Assembly (NCBI GenBank): GCA_938049795.1 | Contig: CALLCD010000152.1 | Location: 1 to 22,389 of the forward strand | DNA: 22,389 nucleotides | Origin: an uncultured Hyphomonadaceae bacterium | GTDB taxonomy: Bacteria; Pseudomonadota; Alphaproteobacteria; Caulobacterales; Hyphomonadaceae | Direction: 5' to 3' | Part shown: one piece after another, positions 1 through 7,066 of the stretch | How positions within the stretch are numbered: position 1 is the stretch's first letter | Layout of the letters: every line of letters begins with the position of its first letter | Program-made: the position numbers and the translations under genes | The notes under the pieces: generated by a model | Database searches by the model: none | What the model saw: only the letters and a program-made list of their open reading frames with translations | What the model was told of the DNA's origin: nothing

Positions 1-147
1 ATCATTGGCTCGATTGCAGGCATTAAGGGGCTTACCGATGCAGCGGGCTCAAGCAGCCCGCCACCGGCCCCGCGTGCGCCGCAGCCGCCACGTCGGCCCT
101 CCACCCCGCCCACGGGCAGCGTTCCGCCCGCAGGCACACGCAATTAG
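1..147 (+). CDS. C-terminal fragment, probable SPFH/band-7 (stomatin-like) protein
   Basis: An open frame runs in from the left edge and stops at TAG 145-147, leaving 48 codons. The visible end reads IIGSIAGIKGLTDAAG and then a Pro/Arg/Ser-rich tail rich in PPAP and PPRRP runs, which looks disordered. The fragment alone is too short to identify. The call rests on context: NfeD follows 61 bases downstream, and SPFH/stomatin-type membrane proteins are the standard operon partner of NfeD, with a hydrophobic Gly/Ile-rich stretch and a low-complexity C-terminus. The frame is convincing as coding; the family is inference. Confidence 0.5.
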   Translation: MIGSIAGIKGLTDAAGSSSPPPAPRAPQPPRRPSTPPTGSVPPAGTRN

Positions 148-154
148 GGCTCAA

Positions 155-188
155 GGCCAGCTTCGGCCCCGTTAAACCGGAGCTGGCT
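155..188 (+). promoter_or_regulatory. strong intergenic hairpin before nfeD
   Basis: Bases 156-166 (GCCAGCTTCGG) pair with 177-187 (CCGGAGCTGGC) to give an 11-bp stem with one G-U wobble (163/180) and a 10-base loop. A further G-U pair (155/188) can close it. No T-tract follows, so it does not look like a standard terminator. It ends five bases before the nfeD ribosome site (AAGGAAAGG, 193-201). It could tune expression of nfeD relative to the upstream gene, or protect or process the mRNA. Confidence 0.5.
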
Positions 189-208
189 CACCAAGGAAAG
201 GATTGGAT

Positions 209-676
209 ATGGAAAGCATTATGGACTTTTTTACACCATTGGAGGCCTGGCATTGGCTGGCCATCGGACTGGTTCTCATCGGAGTTGAAATGGCCATCGG
301 CACTTTCGATCTCCTGTTTATCGGCATCGCAGCATTGCTAACGGCGCTGTTGAAACTGGTGATCCCCGGCATGGGCTGGGAGATGCAAATGATCATTTTT
401 GCCGCTGCGGCGGTGACGCTGGTCGTGCTCGGCCGGACGGTGTTTGCCAATATCAGACGTGTGGACAATAAGCGTCCGCTTCTGAATGACCGCATGGCCC
501 GTATGGTCGGTTCGCGCGGATTGGTCGTGGGGGATTTTACGGCCGGAACCGGACGGGTCAAAATCGGCGACACGGAATGGCTCGCGCACGGCGTCGATGG
601 CGCTGACCTCAAAGACGGTACTACGGTGCTCGTCGATGATGTGGATGCAACATCGGTCAAGGTCAAACCGGCCTAG
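209..676 (+). CDS. nfeD: NfeD family membrane protein
   Basis: This is a 155-residue inner-membrane protein of the short NfeD type, thought to act with SPFH/stomatin proteins in organising membrane microdomains. Two or three hydrophobic segments span roughly residues 14-50 and 57-78 (WLAIGLVLIGVEMAIGTFDL; then MIIFAAAAVTLVVLG). They are followed by a cytoplasmic C-terminal OB-fold of about 60 residues starting near MVGSRGLVVGDF and including GRVKIGDTEWLAHG, the conserved NfeD beta-barrel signature. ATG 209 is preferred over the in-frame TTG at 203 because AAGGAAAGG lies 7 bases before it. It probably forms an operon with the SPFH-like gene. The serine-protease domain of long NfeD proteins is absent, which is normal for the short class. 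Confidence 0.9.
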   Translation: MESIMDFFTPLEAWHWLAIGLVLIGVEMAIGTFDLLFIGIAALLTALLKLVIPGMGWEMQMIIFAAAAVTLVVLGRTVFANIRRVDNKRPLLNDRMARMVGSRGLVVGDFTAGTGRVKIGDTEWLAHGVDGADLKDGTTVLVDDVDATSVKVKPA

Positions 677-677
677 C

Positions 678-700
678 GCGGGTCGGACGTAAAGTCCCGC
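678..700 (+). terminator. weak hairpin after nfeD
   Basis: GCGGG (678-682) can pair with CCCGC (696-700) two bases after the nfeD stop, between converging genes. The stem is only 5 bp, the loop is 13 bases and an AT-rich stretch (ATATACATAA) follows rather than a T run. It could help end transcription but is marginal. Confidence 0.2.
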
Positions 701-710
701 ATATACATAA

Positions 711-1775
711 TCAGGAGGCCGGAGCGGAGACGTTCTGGCCTCTTGCAATTGTGGCGATGCGTCCAAGCAATGCCCGAAAAATGATCGCCGTGAGCGCATA
801 GGTGAAGGCAGCGAGAATACTATTATATAATAATACAGATTGGGAACTGCCATACCCGACAGAACCTCCATAAATCGCATAGGCTGGCAGGAAGATGCTT
901 ACAATAAAAATGATCGGACCGTCGATCAGACCGGCCAAAGCAAATGCGATCCAGCCCGTTCTGTTCATCCGTCGCAGGGCGATGTAGATGCCGCTGAACA
1001 GGAGCGATCCGACAGCCAATCTAATCGCGTGAACGCTCAGAAATGCCGGATAGAATAGCTCCTTCCAAGGTAGGGTAATGTGGCTCCAATTCGAGTCTGC
1101 GCCGTCCAGTCCCGCAAAGATCAGCATCGAGCCATTCGCAGCCAACGTGGTCAGAATGCCGATTAAAAGCGAGACCAATAGCAGCAAAAGACCAGAGCCA
1201 AGACACAAGAGCGCAACGGGTGCGCGCGGCATGCCCTGAGGCAAATTTGCAGCTTCAAACAGAGCGCGATGCCAGGTTGCCGGACGGCCATCAGGATTGC
1301 CCCTATTGCCCATCAAGAGCCGGAACACGACCGCAGCGATGATCCCTGTAAATGTCCCTAACAGCAGATGCAGGCTCGACGAGAAAGAGAGACCCAACCC
1401 ACCCTGGTTGCGATAAATGAACTGGATATAAGCCACCGTCCCCATAAAAGCGCCCGCAAGCGCATAGTGCCGTTTCTTCCAAAAGCCTGATTTGATCAGC
1501 ACCGCATGGGTCGGCAAGCCAAACAAGAGCGCGATGGGCAGCGTGAACAAGAATGCGACCCACCCAGCCGCCATGCTCACGACAAAGGTCAGCAAAGAGG
1601 CACTGACCGCACGGCCGAGCGAGTATGTGCCCGCCCGGAGCTGCTCGATCTTGTCCATATGGTCTAGCATCGTGGCGGCCAATCCGAACACACCCATCGC
1701 CGGATGACACGCAATAAGCGCCGCCAGCGTGGCCATGATCGTGGCCCGCCATTTCGACACGGATGGCTTCTTCAT
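711..1775 (-). CDS. polytopic membrane protein of unknown function
   Basis: I do not recognise the family. The 354-residue product has about eight hydrophobic segments, around residues 12-35, 57-88, 105-120, 128-152, 188-215, 245-268, 278-302 and 315-342. Between segments 4 and 5 lies a cytoplasm-like loop with basic residues (LLMGNRGNPDGRPATWHR). No enzyme motif is evident. Start choice is uncertain: in-frame TTG 1835, ATG 1787 and ATG 1775 are all possible. ATG 1775 (MKKPSVSKWRA) has GGGGAG just upstream, though with a short 3-base spacer, and it gives a natural basic N-terminus before the first membrane helix. The gene follows xseA on the same strand after about 90 bases. It contains an AT-rich patch (bases 816-836) with two tandem rare TTA leucine codons, unlike its GC-rich neighbours, which may hint at a different origin. 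Confidence 0.75.
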   Translation of the reverse strand: MKKPSVSKWRATIMATLAALIACHPAMGVFGLAATMLDHMDKIEQLRAGTYSLGRAVSASLLTFVVSMAAGWVAFLFTLPIALLFGLPTHAVLIKSGFWKKRHYALAGAFMGTVAYIQFIYRNQGGLGLSFSSSLHLLLGTFTGIIAAVVFRLLMGNRGNPDGRPATWHRALFEAANLPQGMPRAPVALLCLGSGLLLLLVSLLIGILTTLAANGSMLIFAGLDGADSNWSHITLPWKELFYPAFLSVHAIRLAVGSLLFSGIYIALRRMNRTGWIAFALAGLIDGPIIFIVSIFLPAYAIYGGSVGYGSSQSVLLYNSILAAFTYALTAIIFRALLGRIATIARGQNVSAPAS

Positions 1776-1865
1776 CTGCTCCCCCATATTGTCCCGCAAA
1801 GTCTCTCTCTTTCGCCGACCCTTCTTAAGCGGCAAGGCTATAAAAGGGCCATGCGAAGGTGATTT

Positions 1866-3305
1866 TTAGAACAGGCTGCCCTGATCGGTTCCCTTCGGTG
1901 CGGGTTTGGCTTTGGGCTTGTCCGCCGGTTTGGTGGCTTTGGCGGGCTTGGCGCGTTTTGGCGGCGGCCCGTCGGTTAGCGGTGTCGCGACCATATCGCC
2001 ATCGGCAAAGCTGAGCGTCATATGCGCCGCAGAATTGGCCGCCTCTGCGCTGCGGATCAGCGTCCCGTCTTCGGCGCGCACCAGCGCAAAGCCGCGTTCG
2101 AGCGTCGCCTCATGAGACAAGGTGCGCAGCAATTTACCCGCCGCAGCCAGCGCATCCGATTTGCGCTCGACGACACGGTTGAGCGCCGGACGCGCGCGCA
2201 CCGCAATGTCGCGCAGGCGCTGACGCCGCCGCCGCAAATCAGCGGGCAAAGCTTCGGGGCGCAGCCGCGCACTGATCCGGGTCAGTGCCATACGTTTACG
2301 GTCCACCGCGCCTAACAGCCCGCGTTTAAGCTGCGCATCAGCATAGTCAAACCGCTGCCGCTTCGGCGTCAGAATTGCGTCCGCACGCGGCAAGCGGGCC
2401 GCCCGCAAACGGTCGCGCCCCTGTTTGGTCCGCGTCAGCAAAGCGCGTTTGAGCCGTGCGCCATACTCCTCGACCGCCAGCGCAAGATCGGCGCGCACGG
2501 GCACAGCAATCTCGGCAGCGCCGGTCGGGGTCGGCGCGCGGGCGTCGGAGACATAGTCAATCAGCGTTGTGTCCGTCTCATGCCCAACCGCAGAGATGAG
2601 CGGAATTTCGCTCTCGAAAGCGGCGCGCACGACCGCCTCCTCGTTAAACGGCCAGAGGTCTTCAATCGAGCCGCCCCCGCGCCCGACAATCAGCACGTCC
2701 GGCCTGTCCGCACCCGTCATCGCATTAAACCCGCGTATCCCCGCTTCGATCTGGGCAGCGGCCAAATCGCCTTGCACAAGCGCGGGCCAGAGAATGACAC
2801 GGGCGGGGAAACGGTCGGCAATCCGGTGGAGAATGTCGCGGATCACGGCGCCGGTCGGGCTCGTCACAACGCCAATAGTGCGCGGCAGAAATGGCAGCGC
2901 CTTCTTATGCGCTTCGTCAAACAGCCCTTCAGCGGCAAGTTTCTTCTTACGCTCTTCGAGCAGCGCCATCAGCGCGCCGGCACCTGCGGGCCGCATCGTG
3001 CTTGCGAGCATCTGATAGTTCGACCGGCCCGCATAGATCGACAGCTTCCCCTCGGCGATCACTTCGAGCCCTTCTTCAGGTCGGAAAGACAAGGCGTTCA
3101 CCTGACCCTTCCACATCACCGTGTTGAGCACCGCCTTGTCGTCCTTGATGTCGGCATACATATGCCCCGAGCGCGCAATGGTGACGCGGCCAAGCTCGCC
3201 ACGCACGCGGACATGATCGAAATTCGTTTCGATCGTCCGCTTGAGGCTGGCGGACAGTTCCGAGACAGTGAGTTCGGGTTGATTTGAAGCAGGTGAGTCG
3301 GTCAT
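1866..3305 (-). CDS. xseA: exodeoxyribonuclease VII large subunit
   Basis: XseA is the catalytic large subunit that, with XseB, degrades single-stranded DNA in both directions in the cytoplasm. The 479-residue protein shows the family order: an N-terminal OB-fold (about residues 11-105, with VRGELGRVTIARSGHMYADI), then the catalytic region with IGVVTSPTGAVIRD (144-156), GRGGGSIEDLWPFNEE (208-223), GHETD (241-245) and RAPTPT (256-261). A long basic coiled-coil-like stretch follows. The last ~35 residues are a Lys/Ala/Pro tail (KRAKPAKATKPADKPK) ending in DQGSLF. Length is near the family's usual 400-480, the excess being the tail. The start ATG 3303-3305 precedes MTDSPASNQPELTVSELS, and a palindrome sits just upstream of it. 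The small subunit xseB is not in the window. The gene is divergent from purD. Confidence 0.97.
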   Translation of the reverse strand: MTDSPASNQPELTVSELSASLKRTIETNFDHVRVRGELGRVTIARSGHMYADIKDDKAVLNTVMWKGQVNALSFRPEEGLEVIAEGKLSIYAGRSNYQMLASTMRPAGAGALMALLEERKKKLAAEGLFDEAHKKALPFLPRTIGVVTSPTGAVIRDILHRIADRFPARVILWPALVQGDLAAAQIEAGIRGFNAMTGADRPDVLIVGRGGGSIEDLWPFNEEAVVRAAFESEIPLISAVGHETDTTLIDYVSDARAPTPTGAAEIAVPVRADLALAVEEYGARLKRALLTRTKQGRDRLRAARLPRADAILTPKRQRFDYADAQLKRGLLGAVDRKRMALTRISARLRPEALPADLRRRRQRLRDIAVRARPALNRVVERKSDALAAAGKLLRTLSHEATLERGFALVRAEDGTLIRSAEAANSAAHMTLSFADGDMVATPLTDGPPPKRAKPAKATKPADKPKAKPAPKGTDQGSLF

Positions 3306-3307
3306 GG

Positions 3308-3437
3308 GTCCGGTTTACCGGATTTATCCCGCCCCGTCATTTGCTTTAACGCCCAAGCGCTGAGCGGCTCCCTGACACCGGCCGTAAACGCGTTTCGGGG
3401 GTTGATCTCTTGGGGCTGTGAGCGCATCAAACCGGAC
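3308..3437. promoter_or_regulatory. xseA-purD divergent promoter region with inverted repeats
   Basis: This 130-base region carries the promoters of both genes. A perfect 9-bp inverted repeat brackets it: GTCCGGTTT at 3308-3316 and AAACCGGAC at 3429-3437. The second copy abuts the purD ATG and the first lies 3 bases from the xseA start codon. The left copy is also part of a local palindrome, TCCGGTTTACCGGA (3309-3322). A second palindrome, AAACGCGTTT, is at 3386-3395. Neither gene has a good Shine-Dalgarno sequence. I could not identify clear -35/-10 boxes. The repeats may be operators or unusual translation signals. Confidence 0.4.
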
Positions 3438-4730
3438 ATGAACATTTTGCTGATCGGGTCGGGCGCCCGCGAACACGCCCTTGCTTGGAAAATGGACCAG
3501 TCGGCGCTTGTCGATGTGGTCCACAGCGCGCCGGGCAATCCCGGGCTCAATCAGGTCGGTCCCTGCTTTGATGTCGCGGCAGATGATATTGACGGGCTGG
3601 AAAAGCTCACCTTGCAGATCGAGCCGGATCTGGTTGTCGTCGGGCCGGAGGTGCCGCTGGCGCTGGGGCTGTCAGACCGGCTCCGCGCACGCGGATTTGA
3701 TGTGTTTGGCCCGAGCGCCGAAGCGGCAAGGCTTGAAAGCTCCAAAGGCTTCTCCAAGGATGCGATGGAGAAATACGGCGTCCCGACCGCGCGGTTCGGC
3801 CGGTTCAGCGACATAACGCTCGCCAAAGCGTTTCTCGACACAATGCAGGCACCTTTCGTTTTAAAGGCCGATGGGCTGGCCGCGGGCAAAGGCGTCGTCA
3901 TCGCGCAGACCCGCGAAGAAGCGGACGCAGAGGCCGAGGCCATGCTCTCGGGCAAGTTTGGCGCGGCGTCCAATGAGCTTGTGATCGAGGAGTTCATGAC
4001 CGGCGAAGAAGCGAGCATTTTCGTCATGACCGATGGCGAAGGCGCGCTCTATCTGCCCGCCGCCCAAGACCATAAATGCGTGGGCGAAGGCGACACTGGA
4101 CCCAATACTGGCGGCATGGGCGCGTATGCTCCTGCGCCGATTGTGGACGAGGCGACCCTGGCCCGCGTCAAAGCCGAGATCGTCGAGCCGATGCTCAAAG
4201 GCATGGCCGCAGACGGGATGCCCTATCAGGGCGTTTTATATGTCGGCATCATGGTGACCGATGACGGGCCGAAAGTGGTCGAGTTCAATGCCCGCTTCGG
4301 GGATCCCGAATGTCAGGTCTTGATGGCCGGATTGACCGGAGACATCGTGCCTGCGCTCCTGATCTGCGCAACGGGCGGGCTCAAGGGCAATGAAGAGGCT
4401 TTCGGCGCGCTGATGGACCTTGAAGGCTTCCAGCCAGCCGCCACCGTAATTCTCGCAAATGAGGGCTATCCAGGCAGTTATGCCAAGGGCGCGGTCATCA
4501 AAGGCGTCGAAGAAGCGGGCGCGGTCGAGGGTGTTGATGTGTTCCATGCCGGCACAGATGTGGACGATACCGGCGCGCTGATTGCGACGGGCGGCCGTGT
4601 TCTGGCGGTCACCGCAACGGGGGTTGATCTCGATCAGGCCTTCGGGCGGGCCTACAAGGCGGTTGATCTTGTCGATTGGCCGAGCGGGTTTTGTCGGCGC
4701 GATATTGGCTGGCGGGTGCGCAAGACATGA
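3438..4730 (+). CDS. purD: phosphoribosylamine-glycine ligase (GARS)
   Basis: PurD joins 5-phosphoribosylamine and glycine with ATP to make glycinamide ribonucleotide, the second step of purine synthesis. The 430-residue protein has every expected landmark: the N-terminal MNILLIGSGAREHALAWK, the ATP-grasp motifs FVLKADGLAAGKGVVIA and VIEEFMTGEEASIFVM, AQDHKCVGEGDTGPNTGGMG, and the metal site VVEFNARFGDPECQ. The C-terminal end DWPSGFCRRDIGWR is also typical. An upstream in-frame ATG at 3402 is rejected because the family starts at MNILLIGSGAREH (ATG 3438). Its stop overlaps the start of the ACT-domain gene by four bases (ATGA), so the two are probably translated together. Confidence 0.98.
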   Translation: MNILLIGSGAREHALAWKMDQSALVDVVHSAPGNPGLNQVGPCFDVAADDIDGLEKLTLQIEPDLVVVGPEVPLALGLSDRLRARGFDVFGPSAEAARLESSKGFSKDAMEKYGVPTARFGRFSDITLAKAFLDTMQAPFVLKADGLAAGKGVVIAQTREEADAEAEAMLSGKFGAASNELVIEEFMTGEEASIFVMTDGEGALYLPAAQDHKCVGEGDTGPNTGGMGAYAPAPIVDEATLARVKAEIVEPMLKGMAADGMPYQGVLYVGIMVTDDGPKVVEFNARFGDPECQVLMAGLTGDIVPALLICATGGLKGNEEAFGALMDLEGFQPAATVILANEGYPGSYAKGAVIKGVEEAGAVEGVDVFHAGTDVDDTGALIATGGRVLAVTATGVDLDQAFGRAYKAVDLVDWPSGFCRRDIGWRVRKT

Positions 4731-5104
4731 GCGGCGAAACCGACCTCGGCAAACTTGTTTCTGGACTGACAGTTTATCGCCATGAGGGTGTCTGGGAGTT
4801 CGTCAGCGGGACTCAGGCTGAAGTGTCCAGCGCTGTCATGAGTTTCAGGGAACGCGAAGGCTGGACGCACATCGTACCGGCTGCAAAAACTACAGTTGCG
4901 ATCGACCGATTTTCATGGCTCGAGCTTGCCGTCCATTCCGACCTCAACGCGGTCGGATTTCTCGCCATTATCGCCAAAACACTGGCCGATGAAAACATCC
5001 CGTGTAATGCCGTAGCCGCTTGTTTTCATGATCATATTTTTGTGCCCGAAGCGATGGCCGAGCGCGCGGCCGCAGCGCTTGAAGTTTTGGCCTCCGGCAA
5101 ATGA
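4727..5104 (+). CDS. ACT domain-containing protein (COG3602-like)
   Basis: A 125-residue cytosolic protein resembling the small bacterial proteins with tandem ACT-like folds (ACT_3/ACT_7). Residues 5-60 (LGKLVSGLTVYRHEGVWEFVSG, then the WTHIVPAAKTT region) form the first half. Residues 65-125 (FSWLELAVHSDLNAVGFLAIIAKTLADENIPCNAV, then HDHIFVP) form the second, with the ACT strand-helix-strand pattern VGFLAIIAKTLADENI. ACT domains usually bind amino acids and regulate enzymes; no catalytic domain is attached here. ATG 4727 overlaps the purD stop. An upstream in-frame ATG at 4676 lies inside purD and is less likely. The ligand is unknown; coupling to purD, which uses glycine, makes an amino-acid-sensing role plausible but unproven. 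Confidence 0.85.
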   Translation: MSGETDLGKLVSGLTVYRHEGVWEFVSGTQAEVSSAVMSFREREGWTHIVPAAKTTVAIDRFSWLELAVHSDLNAVGFLAIIAKTLADENIPCNAVAACFHDHIFVPEAMAERAAAALEVLASGK

Positions 5105-5105
5105 C

Positions 5106-5128
5106 ACCGCTGTCTTTCTCAGCGCGGT
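5106..5128 (+). terminator. imperfect hairpin after the purD-ACT operon
   Basis: ACCGCTG (5106-5112) can pair with CAGCGcGGT (5120-5128), with one bulged C and a 7-base loop, immediately after the ACT gene stop. An A-rich stretch rather than a T-tract follows, so a rho-independent terminator is doubtful. Confidence 0.2.
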
Positions 5129-5240
5129 TTGGCGTCAGAAAAATCCAATAAAATCGCTTGGCATGTTTTCCGCATATGAAGGGCTAGTCAAGGACGCGTC
5201 TTTGCGCTGGAACAGAGCGAAGGTTGTCCATAAATCGGGG

Positions 5241-5258
5241 ATAATCTGTTCGGATTAT
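5241..5258. promoter_or_regulatory. inverted repeat upstream of pckA, possible operator
   Basis: ATAATC-TGTTCG-GATTAT is a perfect 6-bp inverted repeat with a 6-base spacer. It sits in an AT-rich stretch (5230-5285) that stands out from its surroundings, 36 bases before the pckA start. The size and symmetry suit a dimeric regulator site, and pckA is commonly regulated by carbon source. No specific regulator can be named. Confidence 0.3.
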
Positions 5259-5294
5259 TATATTCATTAGCGACTTTATTTTAGGATTGTACGC

Positions 5295-6887
5295 ATGTCA
5301 GGAAGTGCTTCAGAACTTAGCGATTTGGGAATTGCGCCAAGCGAAATTAGGAAAAACTGGAACGAGGCACGTCTTTACGAGCGTGCCATTGCCGATGGTG
5401 AGGCCGAGGTTGCCAAGGGTGGTGCCTTGCTCGTCAAAACCGGCCAACACACTGGCCGCTCTGCCAAAGACAAATTCACCGTGCGTGACGAGACAACCGA
5501 GAACACGGTCTGGTGGGACAATAATGAGTCCATGACCCCTGCGCAGTTCGACGCCCTGTTCGCAGACTTCCAAAGCCATCTTGAAGGCAAAGAGCTTTAC
5601 ATGCAGCAGCTTTTCGGCGGCGCGGATCTCGACCACCGTTTGCCCGTGCGCGTCATCAACGAGTTCGCATGGCACTCGCTGTTTATCCGCCATTTGCTGC
5701 GCATCCCCGAAGCGAGCGAATATGAAGGCTTCGCGCACGAGTTCACCATCATCAACTCACCATCCTTCCGCGCCGACCCTGAGCGCCACGGCACGGTCTC
5801 TGAAACCGTCATCGCGGTGAACATTGCCAAGCGCATTGTCCTGATCGGCGGCACAAGCTATGCTGGCGAGACCAAGAAGTCCGTCTTCACCATCCTCAAT
5901 TACCTGCTCCCCACCAAAGGCGTGATGCCGATGCATTGCTCGGTCAATGATGGCGGTAATGATGATGCAGCGATTTTCTTCGGACTGTCAGGCACCGGCA
6001 AGACCACTCTGTCTGCTGACGCCAGCCGCGAACTGATTGGCGACGACGAGCATGGCTGGTCTGAAAACGGCCTGTTCAATTTCGAAGGCGGTTGCTACGC
6101 GAAGATGATCAACCTCTCGCCCGAAAACGAGCCTGAGATTCATGCCACAACCAGCATGTGGGGCACGGTGCTAGAAAACGTCGTCATGGACCCTGAAACC
6201 CGTGAGCTTGATTTCTTCGACAATACGCTCGCCGAAAACTCGCGCGGTGCTTACCCGATCTCTGCGATTGAGAACGCGTCTCTGTCAGGACGCTGTGGCC
6301 AGCCGAAAAACCTGATCATGCTCACCGCCGACGCGTTTGGCGTAATGCCTCCGATCGCCAAGCTTACACCGGCCCAAGCCATGTATCACTTCCTCTCCGG
6401 CTACACCGCAAAAGTCGCGGGCACCGAGAAAGGCGTTACCGAGCCAACCGCAACCTTCTCGACCTGTTTCGGCGGACCGTTCATGCCGCGTCACCCATCT
6501 GAATATGGCAACCTGTTGCGCGAACTGATCGCCAAATATGATGTCAATTGCTGGCTCGTCTCGACCGGCTGGACCGGCGGCGCATATGGCACCGGCCACC
6601 GTATGCCAATCAAGGCCACGCGGACGCTCCTGAACGCCGCACTGGATGGCTCATTGCTGAACGCCGATTTCCGCACCGACGAGACATTCGGCTTTGAAGT
6701 GCCGACCGCGCTTGCCGGCGTCGATGCGGCTATTCTCGACCCGCGCTCGACTTGGGCAGATGGGGCAGCCTATGACGAACAGGCGGCCAAGCTTGCCGAC
6801 ATGTTCGTCAAGAATTTCGCCGTCTATGAGGCCCATGTCGATGCCGAGGTGATCGCCGCTGCGCCGAAGTCGAAAGTGCCTGCTTAA
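5295..6887 (+). CDS. pckA: phosphoenolpyruvate carboxykinase (ATP)
   Basis: This cytosolic enzyme converts oxaloacetate and ATP to PEP, CO2 and ADP, the entry step of gluconeogenesis. The 530-residue length is typical of the ATP-dependent class. Visible motifs are GQHTGRSAKDKF (50-61, substrate Arg55), SYAGETKKS (188-196, active-site lysines), MPMHCSVN (211-218, metal-binding His214), the P-loop GLSGTGKTTLS (230-240) and IGDDEHGW (248-255, metal-binding acidic residues). ATG 5295 is preceded by TAGGA (5282-5286) with an 8-base spacer. It appears to be a single-gene transcription unit: a 190-base AT-rich leader with an inverted repeat lies before it and a strong terminator after it. Confidence 0.98.
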   Translation: MSGSASELSDLGIAPSEIRKNWNEARLYERAIADGEAEVAKGGALLVKTGQHTGRSAKDKFTVRDETTENTVWWDNNESMTPAQFDALFADFQSHLEGKELYMQQLFGGADLDHRLPVRVINEFAWHSLFIRHLLRIPEASEYEGFAHEFTIINSPSFRADPERHGTVSETVIAVNIAKRIVLIGGTSYAGETKKSVFTILNYLLPTKGVMPMHCSVNDGGNDDAAIFFGLSGTGKTTLSADASRELIGDDEHGWSENGLFNFEGGCYAKMINLSPENEPEIHATTSMWGTVLENVVMDPETRELDFFDNTLAENSRGAYPISAIENASLSGRCGQPKNLIMLTADAFGVMPPIAKLTPAQAMYHFLSGYTAKVAGTEKGVTEPTATFSTCFGGPFMPRHPSEYGNLLRELIAKYDVNCWLVSTGWTGGAYGTGHRMPIKATRTLLNAALDGSLLNADFRTDETFGFEVPTALAGVDAAILDPRSTWADGAAYDEQAAKLADMFVKNFAVYEAHVDAEVIAAAPKSKVPA

Positions 6888-6916
6888 CCGCGTACGAGCG
6901 ACCTGACGCAAAAATC

Positions 6917-6951
6917 AAAGCCCGGTTGGAGATTTCCGGTCGGGCTTTTTT
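6917..6951 (+). terminator. rho-independent terminator of pckA
   Basis: AAAGCCCG (6917-6924) pairs with CGGGCTTT (6941-6948) to give an 8-bp stem over a 16-base loop. The right arm runs directly into a T tract (6946-6951). It lies 30 bases after the pckA stop and before the next operon. Confidence 0.85.
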
Positions 6952-7066
6952 GTGTCTGGGTTGTGTCTGGCGAGGTGGCCGGGCGCGCGCGATCCTGCCC
7001 CAAAGTAAGCATTGCCGTCGCGCGGATGTCGGTTAAACTGGCAAGATTGGAATAGGCGAGGGAAAC

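Noticed and set aside
821..832. TATTATATAATA as a promoter.
   Set aside because: It lies inside a well-supported membrane-protein gene and encodes its residues in frame; no properly spaced -35 goes with it and no gene start lies downstream.
6950..6970. Direct repeat of TTGTGTCTGG (6950-6959 and 6961-6970).
   Set aside because: Only two short copies directly after the pckA terminator; no sign of an iteron array, transposon end or attachment site.
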